Made by a program: the position numbers and the translations under genes
Shown: positions 31,253-39,793 of the stretch, in pieces
How the letters are laid out: every line of letters starts with the position of its first letter
Numbering within the stretch: the stretch's first letter is position 1
Source of the DNA: JBFMFE01 sp040752295
GTDB lineage: Bacteria; UBP15; UBA6099; JBFMBQ01
Direction of reading: 5' to 3'
Length of the DNA stretch: 47,949 nt
Assembly: GCA_040752295.1 (NCBI GenBank)
Contig: JBFMFE010000097.1
Location: 1-47,949, forward strand
Notes under the pieces: generated by a model
The model's database searches: none
Seen by the model: the letters and a program-made list of their open reading frames with translations, nothing else
Told to the model about the DNA's origin: nothing

Positions 31253-32632
31253 ATGAGCGCAACCCGGTCGGTCACACTCGTATACCCGGGCATATCCACC
31301 TCGGGTTTCAACACAGCGCATCTCGGATGGGCGGAAGCCTCGTGGATTCATCACGGGCTTGCGTCCCTGAGCGCGGCGTTGAAGCGCGACGGCGCCGGCG
31401 TCTCGCTTCTCGACCTGCGGCGCATGAAGAACTGGGGTCATTTCCGCCGCGCCGTGAGCGCCGCCGACGGCGCCGTCTTCGGCGTCACAATGATGTCCGT
31501 TGACTATGACGCCGCCCTCCGCTGCGCCGCGCTCATACGGGCGGCACGGCGGGACGCGTTCATCTTCGCCGGCGGCGCGCACCCCTCCATCATGACCGAT
31601 GAACTCAAGGACGTCCCCGTGTTCGACTGCATATTCACGGGCGAAGCGGAGGCGTCCTTCCCGCGGCTGGTCCGCCGCCTCGCGGACGGAGACCGGCCCG
31701 GGCGCATAGTCCGCGGCGAGCCGCCCGAACTCGACGCCGTCCCTTTCGCCGACCGCGACCTGTTCGGTCCGCACGAGTACCCGATGAAACACATGCCTCC
31801 CCCCTTCATCACGCTTATCGCGGGTAGAGGCTGCCGCTACAACTGCAACTTCTGCCAGCCCGCGGAACGCCTGATCTTCGGCAGGCGCGTCCGCCGCCGC
31901 TCACCCGAAAACGTCATCGCCGAACTCAAGTCGCTGCGCGACAGGTACGGTTTCAGCAGTTTTCTCATCCACGACGACTGCCTCACGGAGGACGCCGCCT
32001 GGGTGGAATCGTTCTGCGGTCTCTACCGCGGGGAAGGCTTCGCGCAGCCGTTCGCCTGCCAGAGCCGCGCCGACCACGTCGCGCGCCGGCGGGGCGTCAT
32101 CGAAACCATGCGCGGGGCGGGACTCGCCTGGCTGATCATCGGATTCGAAAGCGGAAGCCAGCGGGTGCTCAACTTCCTGCGCAAGGGAACCACCGTGAAA
32201 CAGAATCTCGAAGCCGCGCGGGTATGCAGGGAACTCGGCATACGCGTCTGGGCGAACTACATGCTCGGCATCCCCTCCGAAACGAAAGAAGAGGCGATGG
32301 AAACCGTCCGCATGATCCGGACCATCGCGCCCGACCACCACAGTCCTTCCTTCTACACGCCGCTGCCGGGGAGCGACCTCTTCGCGTACTGCCTCGAAAA
32401 CGGTCTGTCGCGCATCAGCTCGCACGGCGGCTACAAGCGCAACCCGTACGGCTCGAAGATAAGAGGCGTGGACTACCGCTTCCTGCGCCGCGCTGCCATC
32501 GGGAGCATGGGGCTGTCGCCCGCGGGCGCGGTGCGGTTCATTCTTCTCTCGAACCCGCGCGTCAAAAGGGCGCTCGCACGCGCGCGCCACCACGCCCGCA
32601 GACTACTCGCCCCCGGAGGAAGGACCCGCTGA
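31253..32632 (+). CDS. B12-binding-type radical SAM protein
   Basis: A 459-residue protein. The N-terminal cobalamin-type Rossmann region (about 1-150) has LGWAEASWIHHGLASLSAAL, FAGGAHPSIMTDEL and CIFTGEAEASFPRL. The radical SAM core carries RGCRYNCNFC (C194, C198, C201), FLIHDDCLTED, LIIGFESGSQRVLNFLRKGT, WANYMLGIPSETKEEA and YTPLPGSDLFAYC. The substrate is unknown. Its stop overlaps the glycosyltransferase start (TGATG), so the two probably work on one product, such as a modified lipid or surface glycan. ATG 31232 lies immediately after the TATACT -10 box and would be upstream of the transcript start, so ATG 31253 is preferred. Confidence 0.9.
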   Translation: MSATRSVTLVYPGISTSGFNTAHLGWAEASWIHHGLASLSAALKRDGAGVSLLDLRRMKNWGHFRRAVSAADGAVFGVTMMSVDYDAALRCAALIRAARRDAFIFAGGAHPSIMTDELKDVPVFDCIFTGEAEASFPRLVRRLADGDRPGRIVRGEPPELDAVPFADRDLFGPHEYPMKHMPPPFITLIAGRGCRYNCNFCQPAERLIFGRRVRRRSPENVIAELKSLRDRYGFSSFLIHDDCLTEDAAWVESFCGLYRGEGFAQPFACQSRADHVARRRGVIETMRGAGLAWLIIGFESGSQRVLNFLRKGTTVKQNLEAARVCRELGIRVWANYMLGIPSETKEEAMETVRMIRTIAPDHHSPSFYTPLPGSDLFAYCLENGLSRISSHGGYKRNPYGSKIRGVDYRFLRRAAIGSMGLSPAGAVRFILLSNPRVKRALARARHHARRLLAPGGRTR

Positions 32633-33597
32633 TGTCGCACGGCTCAACGATCTCCGTGGTGATCCCCACGTACAACCGCCGGACGCTTCTGGAGAAGAAC
32701 CTCATCGCCATACAGGGACAGACCCTGCCGCCGGACCGCATCGAGGTCATCATCGTCAACGACGGCGGCACGGACGACACCGGGGCGATGATCGAGGCTT
32801 TCAAGCCTGCTTTCCGCCTGAAATACGTCGGGCAGGAGCACAGGGCGGACACACCCTACAACGTCGGCGCGCGCCTTGCGGAAAACGACTTCATCCTTTT
32901 TCTCGACGACGACGTCATACCGCATCCCGGAACGCTCGAAGCCCACGTCGCCGCCCACAACCGATTTCCCGGTCCGACGGCGGTGATCGGCTCGCTCCAC
33001 TGGCCGCCCGATAAAAAACTGACCCCCTTCGAGCGGTACGTCGGCAGCTCCGGCATTCTCATGGGCACGCACCTGATAAAAGACCCCGACGACGTCCATT
33101 TCAAATTCTCCGCGGGCGGAAACCTCTCCATCCCGAGGGAACTGTTCATCGAGTCCGGCGGCTTCGACTCGGACCTCGACCTTTACGGGCACATAGACAT
33201 CGAATTCGGCTACAGGCTGAAGAAGCGGCACGGAGCGCGGCTCATCCACAGTCCCGCCGCCGCAGCGGACCACTGGTGCTGTTCACCGTTCCCCGAGTTT
33301 TTAAAGCAGAGACGGCTAGCCGGCGCGACCGCGGCGATCTTCCACGAAAAACACCCTGAACTGTCGCGATACCTGAAAGTGGACTGGGTGAGGCGGCGCG
33401 GACCGTTCGCGTGGTCGGTCAGGAACTGCCTCCACGCCGGCAGCGCACTGTCGCGCCCGCTCGTTCCCGCGCTCGAAAGTTCGGTTCTCTTCCGCCCGCT
33501 CCTGCATTTCGTCTACAGGCTGTGCATTTTTTACAATTTCCAGAGGGGCATCCGCGACTATCTGAGCGAGAAAAAGAAGACCATCCCCCGCGATTGA
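32632..33597 (+). CDS. Family 2 glycosyltransferase
   Basis: A 321-residue GT-A-fold glycosyltransferase: ISVVIPTYNRRTLLEKNLIAI at the N-terminus, VIIVNDGGTDDT, and ILFLDDDVIPHPGTLEAH with the metal-binding DDD (DxD) motif. Then come SAGGNLSIPRELFIESGGFD and YGHIDIEFGYRLKKRH, the galactosyltransferase-like acceptor segment (ED/E-D-x-E variant). No membrane helices are seen. Donor and acceptor are unknown. ATG 32632 overlaps the stop of the radical SAM gene and has a strong ribosome binding site, GGAGGAAGGA, at 32614-32623. The long upstream open frame is a shadow of the radical SAM gene. Confidence 0.95.
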   Translation: MSHGSTISVVIPTYNRRTLLEKNLIAIQGQTLPPDRIEVIIVNDGGTDDTGAMIEAFKPAFRLKYVGQEHRADTPYNVGARLAENDFILFLDDDVIPHPGTLEAHVAAHNRFPGPTAVIGSLHWPPDKKLTPFERYVGSSGILMGTHLIKDPDDVHFKFSAGGNLSIPRELFIESGGFDSDLDLYGHIDIEFGYRLKKRHGARLIHSPAAAADHWCCSPFPEFLKQRRLAGATAAIFHEKHPELSRYLKVDWVRRRGPFAWSVRNCLHAGSALSRPLVPALESSVLFRPLLHFVYRLCIFYNFQRGIRDYLSEKKKTIPRD

Positions 33598-33725
33598 CCG
33601 CCTTACGTCATCTTCGCCCGCGCTTGGGGTGGACCCCATTGGCTGGACAAAAAAAGGGGTGGTTTAAGGTGGAACCGGGGTGGTTAACAGGCGCTGCATG
33701 AGGGGCACGTCAGCCGCCTGAACAA

Positions 33726-33820
33726 CCCGCACGCGCCGCGCGGGGTTCGTCCGCCGAATTGCCAACGACAAGCCTGCCCTCATCGACACTACCCCCGCAC
33801 GCGCGCGGGGTTCGTCCTCC
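33726..33820 (+). repeat. Two imperfect direct copies of a GC-rich palindromic unit
   Basis: A unit of about 28 bp, CCCGCACGCGC...GCGCGGGGTTCGTCC, occurs at about 33726-33752 and again at about 33793-33817. Each unit is partly self-complementary (CCCGC with GCGGG). There is no coding potential. The interval 33598-33826 contains no gene. Confidence 0.5.
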
Positions 33821-33826
33821 CGGGAT

Positions 33827-35263
33827 TCACTCGGTGAAGCGTATGAGCAGCGTGTGAGTTCCAGCGGGGACGGGGACGACGAGGGTTTCGCTGCGGACGG
33901 AGAAGCTTGCGTGGGTTTCGTCGAGCCAGGTTTCGTAGACCGCGCCCGGGGCGACGTTCAGGATGGTGAGGTCGGTTCCCCTTTCGAGCACGAGACGGAC
34001 GCGGAGAATTTTTTCCGGGGGGACGTAGGCGGCGTCGAGGACGCGGCTTGTGGCGCCGGCGATTTCGCCGAGGTAGGGTTGACCGGGGGTCTGTGCTGCG
34101 CGGCGCTGGATTATTTCGTGCCAGCCGATGAAGGAGTCGAATGAAGAGAGCAGGACGCGGAGGAGGGGTTCGCCGGGAGTGAGCGGCGCGGCGTCTCCCT
34201 GCGTTTTAGAGGCTTCGATGAGCGAGGCGAGGACGGCGTTTCTGGAGCGGGAGAGCCTTTCGAAGGTTTCCTCGTCGCCCATCGCCCTTGCGGCGAGGAC
34301 GCCGAATAAGGTGGAGACGTGGCAGATACCCTCGCCCGGGGAGCCGCGGACGTATGTGACGGGGTCGGCTTCGACGACGAAGGCGTCGCGGAACTGCCTG
34401 TACATTTTGAGCGCGTGGTCCCTGAGGTCGGGGATTCCGTCGAGGAAGACGATCGAGAGCGCGTTGGAAAAGCCCGGGATGGCGTCGAGGGGAGCCGTTC
34501 TGCACGGCGGCGCGTCCCTGTCGGCGTCCAGAAGGAGGGTTCCGGCGCGCGTCGCGTTCGCGTCAATCCATTCCATGACGGCGTCGTTCACGTCCGAGTA
34601 GTTTGTTCCGAAGAGGGAATCGTGTACGAAGAACGAGAGCATGGCGACGGCGAGGGGGTGGACGAAAACGTGTTCGGGGATGGAGTTGACCGCGCCGGCA
34701 GGGGATTGTTTCACTTCTTCATAAATACCGGCGGTGACGCGCTTGAAGGACTCTTCGTGTCTCGCGTCGCCGAAGACGAACTGGAACAGCCCGTACATGA
34801 GTGACAGGTGGGCGCGGTACATGAGGTTGTGATTCAGCGCCGGGTCGCCGTCGAGGTTCAGGGCGCGCCAGTACTCCGTTGTTTCCGGTCGCTCCATCCT
34901 GCGGATGAGGGAATCAATGCAGTTGCGGTAGGGGGCGTGATAAGCGGGGGTCAGGGCGTGGAGGTTGAAGAGCGAGTAGGCGAGGAACGCGATGGTGTTG
35001 CGGTAACCGGGGTCGCCTGTGGAAACGAAGCCACGGGCGCCGATTTTGAGGGGGGAGAAATCGTCGAGGGGGGCGGAGCAGACGCGGAGCGCCGCGTCGA
35101 GGAAATCGAGGTCGGCGGGCTGAAGCCCGTCGCCGCCGGCTGAGAAGCCCGCCGCCGGGTGGAACGGAAGGGGCGCCGCCGGGAGGAACGCGCACGCCGC
35201 GGCGAGGAGGATCGCCCGGGACAGGGGGGAGTGTTTTCGCGGCGTCACGACGTTTTTTTTCAA
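33827..35263 (-). CDS. Secreted all-helical protein of unknown function
   Basis: A 478-residue protein with an N-terminal export signal (AILLAAACAFLPAAPLPF). The body has repeated helix-hairpin character consistent with an alpha/alpha toroid: YRNTIAFLAYSLFNLHALTPAYH, LNHNLMYRAHLSLMYGLFQFVFGD, and HVFVHPLAVAMLSFFVHDSLFG. The NLMYRAHLSLM...GD block faintly recalls the linalool dehydratase/isomerase-type fold, but the resemblance is too weak for a functional call. A small beta domain ends the protein (PAGTHTLLIRFTE). The frame opens with TTG at 35263; GTG at 35248 is an alternative. A TAAAAT box lies at 35293-35288 on the same strand. It is monocistronic. Confidence 0.8.
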   Translation of the reverse strand: MKKNVVTPRKHSPLSRAILLAAACAFLPAAPLPFHPAAGFSAGGDGLQPADLDFLDAALRVCSAPLDDFSPLKIGARGFVSTGDPGYRNTIAFLAYSLFNLHALTPAYHAPYRNCIDSLIRRMERPETTEYWRALNLDGDPALNHNLMYRAHLSLMYGLFQFVFGDARHEESFKRVTAGIYEEVKQSPAGAVNSIPEHVFVHPLAVAMLSFFVHDSLFGTNYSDVNDAVMEWIDANATRAGTLLLDADRDAPPCRTAPLDAIPGFSNALSIVFLDGIPDLRDHALKMYRQFRDAFVVEADPVTYVRGSPGEGICHVSTLFGVLAARAMGDEETFERLSRSRNAVLASLIEASKTQGDAAPLTPGEPLLRVLLSSFDSFIGWHEIIQRRAAQTPGQPYLGEIAGATSRVLDAAYVPPEKILRVRLVLERGTDLTILNVAPGAVYETWLDETHASFSVRSETLVVPVPAGTHTLLIRFTE

Positions 35264-35551
35264 GGTGACAGAAAGGCGTTTTCGGGAATTTTACCACAAT
35301 CGGCTGCGTCCGGGGGATGAAAACGCTAAAAAAGACTTCGGGGCGTCTTTTGCCATTGCCGTTCGCCGGAATTCATTATACCCGTTATGACGGGGTGACG
35401 GACGGAAGTGAGGCGTTACAAACCGTTTTATACCGGATTATTCGTATCGTACGCGGTGTTTTCGAGAGGTGAGAAGCGAATATCCAGCGCGGGATAACGA
35501 AGCGGGAACGAAACAGCCCGTTGAAAGGCGCGTGCCGCCGTTTTTTCGAGG
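35264..35551. other. Intergenic region with decayed repeat words
   Basis: This 288-bp gap between two minus-strand genes contains a -10-like box for the left gene (35288-35293). It also has fragments resembling the dispersed repeats (ACCGGATTATTCG at about 35434 and GCGAATATCCAGCG at about 35475). No gene is seen. Confidence 0.45.
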
Positions 35552-36469
35552 TTAAAAGTAGGGAGGGAGTTTCTTCCTTATGTACTTCCACGCGATGAGG
35601 GCGTTGTAGAACATGAGTGTGTGGAATATCCACTCGCGGATTGACAGAAGGCTGATGGTCGTGCGGCGGAAGACCCTGACGAAGCTGTTCCAGGGCGAAT
35701 AGAGGCGCGCGTAGAGTTTCCAGAACTGGTCTTCGAGTTTTTCGGGGGGGAGTTTCCCGCCGTTGAAGACCGCCTGGTAGGCTGTGAAGCGGCGCCAGTC
35801 GCGGTGGAGCAGGCGTCCCTCGCGCTCGATCCGCCTGAAGAGCGCGGTGCCGGGGTACGGGGTGAGTATGTAGGGGTTGACGAACACGCCGACGGGGCGG
35901 AACCTGTAGGTGCCCCCGTAGAACTGCGTGACCGAGCAGTACTCGCAGTTGTAGGGGCACCCCCTCGATGTCTGCACCGGGAGCGCCCGGTACCTGTACC
36001 TGCGGAACGGGACGAGGTCGAACCGCGGAAAGGGCAGTCCCTCGAGCGTGTGCAGCCTGCCGGCTCTGTAGAACGGTTTCAGCCGCCCGCTGCGGAAGTC
36101 GTCCAGGAGCGCGCCCCAGACGTACTCCGCTTCGCCCGCGACGACGGCGTCGCAGTGTTCTTTCGCCTCGTCGGGCATCAGCGTGGGATGGAAGCCGCCC
36201 ATGACGACCGTGACGCCTTTTTCGCGGAAGCCGGCGGCGATCTCGTAGCCGCGCACGCTGTGGATGGTGGAGGCGGTGATGCCGACGACGTCCCACTGGT
36301 TCGACGGCTGGATTTCCTCGACGTAGTCGTTCCGTATTTCGACGTCCGTTCCGCGCGGGGTGAGCGCCGCCATGTACGGCAGAACGAGCGAGGTGAAGAA
36401 CGCGCGGTTCTGCTTGAACGGGACGGCGTCCCGCGTGTACTGTGTCGGCATGACGAGCAGGATTTTCAT
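35552..36469 (-). CDS. B12-binding-type radical SAM protein with internal in-frame deletion
   Basis: A 305-residue frame, where relatives are about 430-480. The N-terminal cobalamin-type region (YMAALTPRGTDVEIRNDYVEEI, VVMGGFHPTLMPDEA, VVAGEAEYVWGALL) and the 4Fe-4S motif RGCPYNCEYC (C171, C175, C178) are normal. After YRFRPV (about residue 190) the sequence jumps directly to VNPYILTPYPGTALFRRIEREGRL, which normally sits about 130 residues later, and then runs to a standard C-terminus. The middle of the radical SAM barrel, including the DDN strand and the G-E-S strand, is absent. Frame and termini are intact, and a TTGACT-N18-TACAAA promoter lies at 36584-36555. It is either a recent deletion pseudogene or a minimal variant; function is doubtful. 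Confidence 0.75.
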   Translation of the reverse strand: MKILLVMPTQYTRDAVPFKQNRAFFTSLVLPYMAALTPRGTDVEIRNDYVEEIQPSNQWDVVGITASTIHSVRGYEIAAGFREKGVTVVMGGFHPTLMPDEAKEHCDAVVAGEAEYVWGALLDDFRSGRLKPFYRAGRLHTLEGLPFPRFDLVPFRRYRYRALPVQTSRGCPYNCEYCSVTQFYGGTYRFRPVGVFVNPYILTPYPGTALFRRIEREGRLLHRDWRRFTAYQAVFNGGKLPPEKLEDQFWKLYARLYSPWNSFVRVFRRTTISLLSIREWIFHTLMFYNALIAWKYIRKKLPPYF

Positions 36470-36805
36470 TGCTTCCGGCTTGTCGCGTCCGCGCCGTCCG
36501 TCCGGCGCCGCCGGTTCGCAATTTTCGTCGTTTCCCCCGCGGCGCGGAAGCCCTTTTGTACAACACCCGACAAAAAAAAGTCAAGCATTTTCAAGCGGCG
36601 GATTCCAGAGCGGCGCGGTTCGGCGCCTACTTTGCGTTCTTCAATGTGTCAGACAGGTCAGACAGGTCGGACAGGTCGGACGGGTCGGACGGGCGCCCCC
36701 GATGCGCCGGAGCGGATTTGCCGCCCGCCGGATTCCGCTGCGGGACGATGTGATATAATTGACGCGAGGAGTTCCCGGCGTCCGACGCCGCGGCGGAGTA
36801 ACCCC
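36470..36805. other. Divergent intergenic region with two promoters and a tandem repeat
   Basis: The minus-strand promoter of the radical SAM gene (TTGACT at 36584-36579, TACAAA at 36560-36555) and a plus-strand TATAAT (36754-36759) for the PilZ-ABC gene flank a 9-bp tandem repeat (36648-36692). No gene is seen. Confidence 0.5.
36648..36692 (+). repeat. 9-bp tandem repeat, five units
   Basis: Units GTCAGACAG, GTCAGACAG, GTCGGACAG, GTCGGACGG and GTCGGACGG run without interruption upstream of the PilZ-ABC gene, with ordered A-to-G drift along the array. Confidence 0.9.
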
Positions 36806-38050
36806 ATGGAAGAGCTTCAGCCGGAACAGAGGCAGTACCTGCGGGTCAGCGACGTACTGGAGGTCGAGGTCGAGCCGATCGGCGCGGGGAACGGCGCGCT
36901 GCGCAAGGAGAGCACGCTCGACCTCGCCGGCGGCGGAATCAGGCTCGCCGGCGACGCGCCGGTCAAGCCGGGGGACGTTATCCGTTTGAAACTCGGCATT
37001 CCCGGAGAGGGTGAGCGCGGTACGCTCGTCTGCCGCGGCGAGGTGCGATGGGTTCAGGAGGGCGACGCGGAAGCGCCCGGACGGTACCTTTACGGCGTGA
37101 GGTTCACGGACATACCGGACGCCGAACGGGACCGGCTCGTGAAGTACGTGTTCTCGAGGCACTACGGGATCAGGAAGCAGGAGGGGGTCGCGATTTCGGT
37201 GCGCAACCTGCGGAAGAACTACGGGCGGATCGAGGCGCTGCGCGGCGTGTCATTCGAGGTGATGCGGGGGGAAATATTCGCGCTTCTCGGACCCAACGGC
37301 GCGGGCAAGTCCACGATGACGCGCATACTTTCCACGCTCCTGACGCCCACGTCCGGGAGCGCGCAGATACTGTGCCGCGACCTCATGAAGGAAAAGCAGG
37401 AAATCCGGCGCGCCGTCGGGTACATGCCCCAGGCGTACGTGCTGTACGACGATCTCACGGCGGTGGAGAACCTGAGGTTCTTCGGGCGGGCGTACGGGCT
37501 TCACGGGCGTCGTCTCGCCGACCTGATTGACGAGGCGCTCGCGTTCACCGAGCTTACCGCCCGCGCCAACGACCTGTTCAGAACCTTCAGCGGGGGGATG
37601 CGCCAGCGCCTGTCGCTCGCGTGCACGCTGATACACAGACCGCAGATTCTGTTTCTCGACGAGCCGACGGCGGGCGTTGACCTCAAGCTGCGAAAGAGCT
37701 TCTGGGACTACTTCCACCACCTGAGCGAGACGGGCGTGACCGTCTTCGTGACGACCCACCAGATGGACGAGGTGGAATACTGCCAGCGCGTGGCGTGCAT
37801 ACACGAGGGCAGGATAGCGCTCGACGACACGCCCCGGAACATACGGAAGCTGGGGCTGACGCGCGCGGTATTCGTCATCGGCGGGGAGCGGCGCGAGTTT
37901 CAGGTCCAGGATTTCGACTCGGCGCTTCCGGGCATCATCCGCGAGCTTGGAGGGGACGCGGGGCGGATAGAGTCGGTGGAGATATACGAAAGCTCGCTGG
38001 AGGAGATACTTCGCGACCGGATTATGGGGGGGGTCGGCGTCGGGCGATGA
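36806..38050 (+). CDS. PilZ domain-ABC transporter ATPase fusion
   Basis: This 414-residue protein fuses an N-terminal PilZ domain (about 8-118) to a complete ABC ATPase (about 128-345). The PilZ part has the c-di-GMP-binding RxxxR (R9-Q-Y-L-R13) and D-x-A-x-x-G (D39, A41, G44) motifs. The ATPase shows Walker A GPNGAGKST (about 161), FSGGMRQRL signature (about 261), Walker B ILFLDEPTAG (about 281) and the H-loop TTHQMDE (about 316), with a C-terminal extension. It should energise the permease encoded next (ATGA overlap at 38047-38050), making export responsive to c-di-GMP. The exporter looks like the DrrA/CcmA type; the cargo is unknown. ATG 36806 follows a GCGGAGTAA ribosome binding site. 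Confidence 0.93.
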   Translation: MEELQPEQRQYLRVSDVLEVEVEPIGAGNGALRKESTLDLAGGGIRLAGDAPVKPGDVIRLKLGIPGEGERGTLVCRGEVRWVQEGDAEAPGRYLYGVRFTDIPDAERDRLVKYVFSRHYGIRKQEGVAISVRNLRKNYGRIEALRGVSFEVMRGEIFALLGPNGAGKSTMTRILSTLLTPTSGSAQILCRDLMKEKQEIRRAVGYMPQAYVLYDDLTAVENLRFFGRAYGLHGRRLADLIDEALAFTELTARANDLFRTFSGGMRQRLSLACTLIHRPQILFLDEPTAGVDLKLRKSFWDYFHHLSETGVTVFVTTHQMDEVEYCQRVACIHEGRIALDDTPRNIRKLGLTRAVFVIGGERREFQVQDFDSALPGIIRELGGDAGRIESVEIYESSLEEILRDRIMGGVGVGR

Positions 38051-38811
38051 TCAGGGCTTTCGACCACGTCGTCGCGCTCACGAAGCGCATCGCGAGGGAA
38101 ATCTACCGGGACAACCTCTTCGTTTTCAACCTGCTGGTCGGACCGCTGATCACGCTCTACATCGTCAAGATATGCGCCGACAGCCTCGCGAAGATACCGT
38201 TTCTGCGCGACTTCATGCCGATGGACGCCCTCGCCATCGGTTTCATCTGCCTGATAATTCATTTCAACGGTTACGTCCTGTGCACGCTCGTGATCATCCG
38301 CGAGCGCGTCAGCGGCACTCTCGAGCGCGTCTTCATGGCGACGTACCTGCGCCACGAGGTCCTCACGGGGTACCTTTTCGGCTACTCGCTGCTCATACTC
38401 GCACAGACGATCATCGTCCTGATCGCCTCCAAGTACATGTTCAACATAACCTACGGGGGCAACCTGCCGTTCATTTTCGTCATGGTCTTTCTGCTCGGCG
38501 TGGTCTCCATCGCGCTCGCGATGTTCGTGTCGAACTTCGCGCGCCGGGAAGCCCACGCGATGATCTCCATCCCGCTCATTCTCCTCCCGGCGTTCCTGCT
38601 CGGCGGTCTGATCTTTCCCGTGGAGGTTCTTCCGAAGTGGCTTCAGGCGGCGAGCTTCCTGTTCCCGCTCAGGTACGCGAACATACCGATACAGAAGGTG
38701 CTGATCGAGGGAGAGACTTTCGCCGGCGTGTGGAAGCATCTGGCGGGGCTTGTCGCGTACGGCGTGGTCATGATAACGCTCGGCAGCCTCACGCTGAGGG
38801 ACAGGGAGTAG
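38047..38811 (+). CDS. ABC-2 type transporter permease
   Basis: A 254-residue integral membrane protein with about six predicted helices: FVFNLLVGPLITLYIVKI, ALAIGFICLIIHFNGYVLCTLVII, YSLLILAQTIIVLIASKYMF, PFIFVMVFLLGVVSIALAMFV, ISIPLILLPAFLLGGLIFPV and GLVAYGVVMITLGSLTL. The ERVSGTLERVFMATYLRHEVLTGYLFGY loop (R-E-x(n)-G-T-L-E) is the ABC-2 coupling signature. It partners with the PilZ-ATPase encoded immediately upstream. The longer frame starting at 37795 is a shadow. Its 3' end carries one copy of an 11-bp duplication that flanks a MITE-like element. Confidence 0.92.
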   Translation: MIRAFDHVVALTKRIAREIYRDNLFVFNLLVGPLITLYIVKICADSLAKIPFLRDFMPMDALAIGFICLIIHFNGYVLCTLVIIRERVSGTLERVFMATYLRHEVLTGYLFGYSLLILAQTIIVLIASKYMFNITYGGNLPFIFVMVFLLGVVSIALAMFVSNFARREAHAMISIPLILLPAFLLGGLIFPVEVLPKWLQAASFLFPLRYANIPIQKVLIEGETFAGVWKHLAGLVAYGVVMITLGSLTLRDRE

Positions 38812-38981
38812 AATTATAAGCGTTAACTTCAAGAGCCATGCCGATATATTGCAAAAACGAATATCGAACAACGAATTTCGAATTATGAAGTCCTCCTTCG
38901 TCTCCGTTCTCCTTCGACATTCTGCGGTTCCTTGTTCGATATTCGATGTTCTGTTAAGTTAACACTTATGGGGAGTAGAAT
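38804..38981. mobile_element. MITE-like element with terminal inverted repeats and 11-bp target duplication
   Basis: A 156-bp element (38815-38970) has 14-bp terminal inverted repeats, ATAAGCGTTAACTT (38816-38829) and AAGTTAACACTTAT (38956-38969), with 13 of 14 pairing. Inner arms share CGAATATCGAACAA-type words (38861-38874 versus 38937-38950 reversed). It is flanked by GGGAGTAGAAT at 38804-38814 and 38971-38981. The left copy holds the permease stop codon; the right copy supplies the ribosome binding site and first base of the next gene. No open frame is carried. Confidence 0.8.
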
Positions 38982-39747
38982 GAAAAGACCCGGGGTGAAA
39001 ACGCTGGCGGTCGTCGCGGCGGCGGCGGCGCTTACGGCGCTCGCGTGTACGCGGGCTGACGCGGCGAACAAGCCGCAGCCTCTCTCGGCGAAGTTCAAGC
39101 CGCTCACGGGAGCGAAGGCTGCGCGCACGGCCGCCGAGATACAGGACACGCTCGAAGCGGCGGCGAAGGGCATAAACTCCGTGTACGGAACGGGGACCAT
39201 CGAGAACGAGTTCATACGCCGCAAAAACGTCAAGGAATTCTCCTTCTGGATAAAGAAGCCGGGGAAACTGCGGCTCGAGTTCACGTCGCCGGAGGACGTC
39301 CGCGGCGTCGTCATGATGACCGACGGAAAAACGTTCTGGAACCACATTCCCGCAATGAACAAGACATACAAGGTGGACCTGAAGCAGGGGGGATTCGAGG
39401 GACGGGACAAGCCGCTCCAGAAGGAACTCGGACTGCTGACGGCGCTCGTGAACACGCCCCTCGAGCGGAAAGCCTTCTGGAAAAAGTTCGAGATTGTCCC
39501 CCTCGGAGACGACGCGGTTGACGGACGTGAGTGCTACGTCGTCGAATTCAGGACGAGGGCTGAGGACGGGAAGAAGAACAAGGCGCAGCAGGAAGGGCTG
39601 TTCAACCAGTACCTCTGGATCGAGAAAGAGAGCGGCATAACCCGGCAGATCGAACTGCTCGTTTTCGGCGCGCCGGAGCTTGTGAAGATGAAGACCATCG
39701 AGCTGAACGTGGAAATCGGCGACGCGCTGTTCAGTCTCGGGCAATGA
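38980..39747 (+). CDS. Outer-membrane lipoprotein-sorting (LolA-like) family protein
   Basis: A 255-residue exported protein. The N-terminal signal (VKTLAVVAAAAALTALACTRADA) could be cleaved after ADA or processed as a lipoprotein at the Cys, though the lipobox is imperfect. The mature part has the LolA/LolB-type beta fold: FSFWIKKPGKLRLEFTSPED, GVVMMTDGKTFWNHIPAMNKTY, GRECYVVEFRTRAEDG, and QYLWIEKESGITRQIELLVF. It probably binds a lipid or lipoprotein in the periplasm. It once directly adjoined the ABC permease gene before the MITE-like element inserted, so it is a likely third component of that exporter. ATG 38980 is preceded by GGGGAG. Confidence 0.88.
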   Translation: MKRPGVKTLAVVAAAAALTALACTRADAANKPQPLSAKFKPLTGAKAARTAAEIQDTLEAAAKGINSVYGTGTIENEFIRRKNVKEFSFWIKKPGKLRLEFTSPEDVRGVVMMTDGKTFWNHIPAMNKTYKVDLKQGGFEGRDKPLQKELGLLTALVNTPLERKAFWKKFEIVPLGDDAVDGRECYVVEFRTRAEDGKKNKAQQEGLFNQYLWIEKESGITRQIELLVFGAPELVKMKTIELNVEIGDALFSLGQ

Positions 39748-39793
39748 TTCTCACATGACACGATCCGGAATTACTACATGGGGCATAAAACAA

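Noticed and set aside
36648..36692. Tandem repeat considered as a CRISPR or iteron array
   Set aside because: Units are 9 bp and contiguous with no spacers, and no Cas or Rep gene is near.
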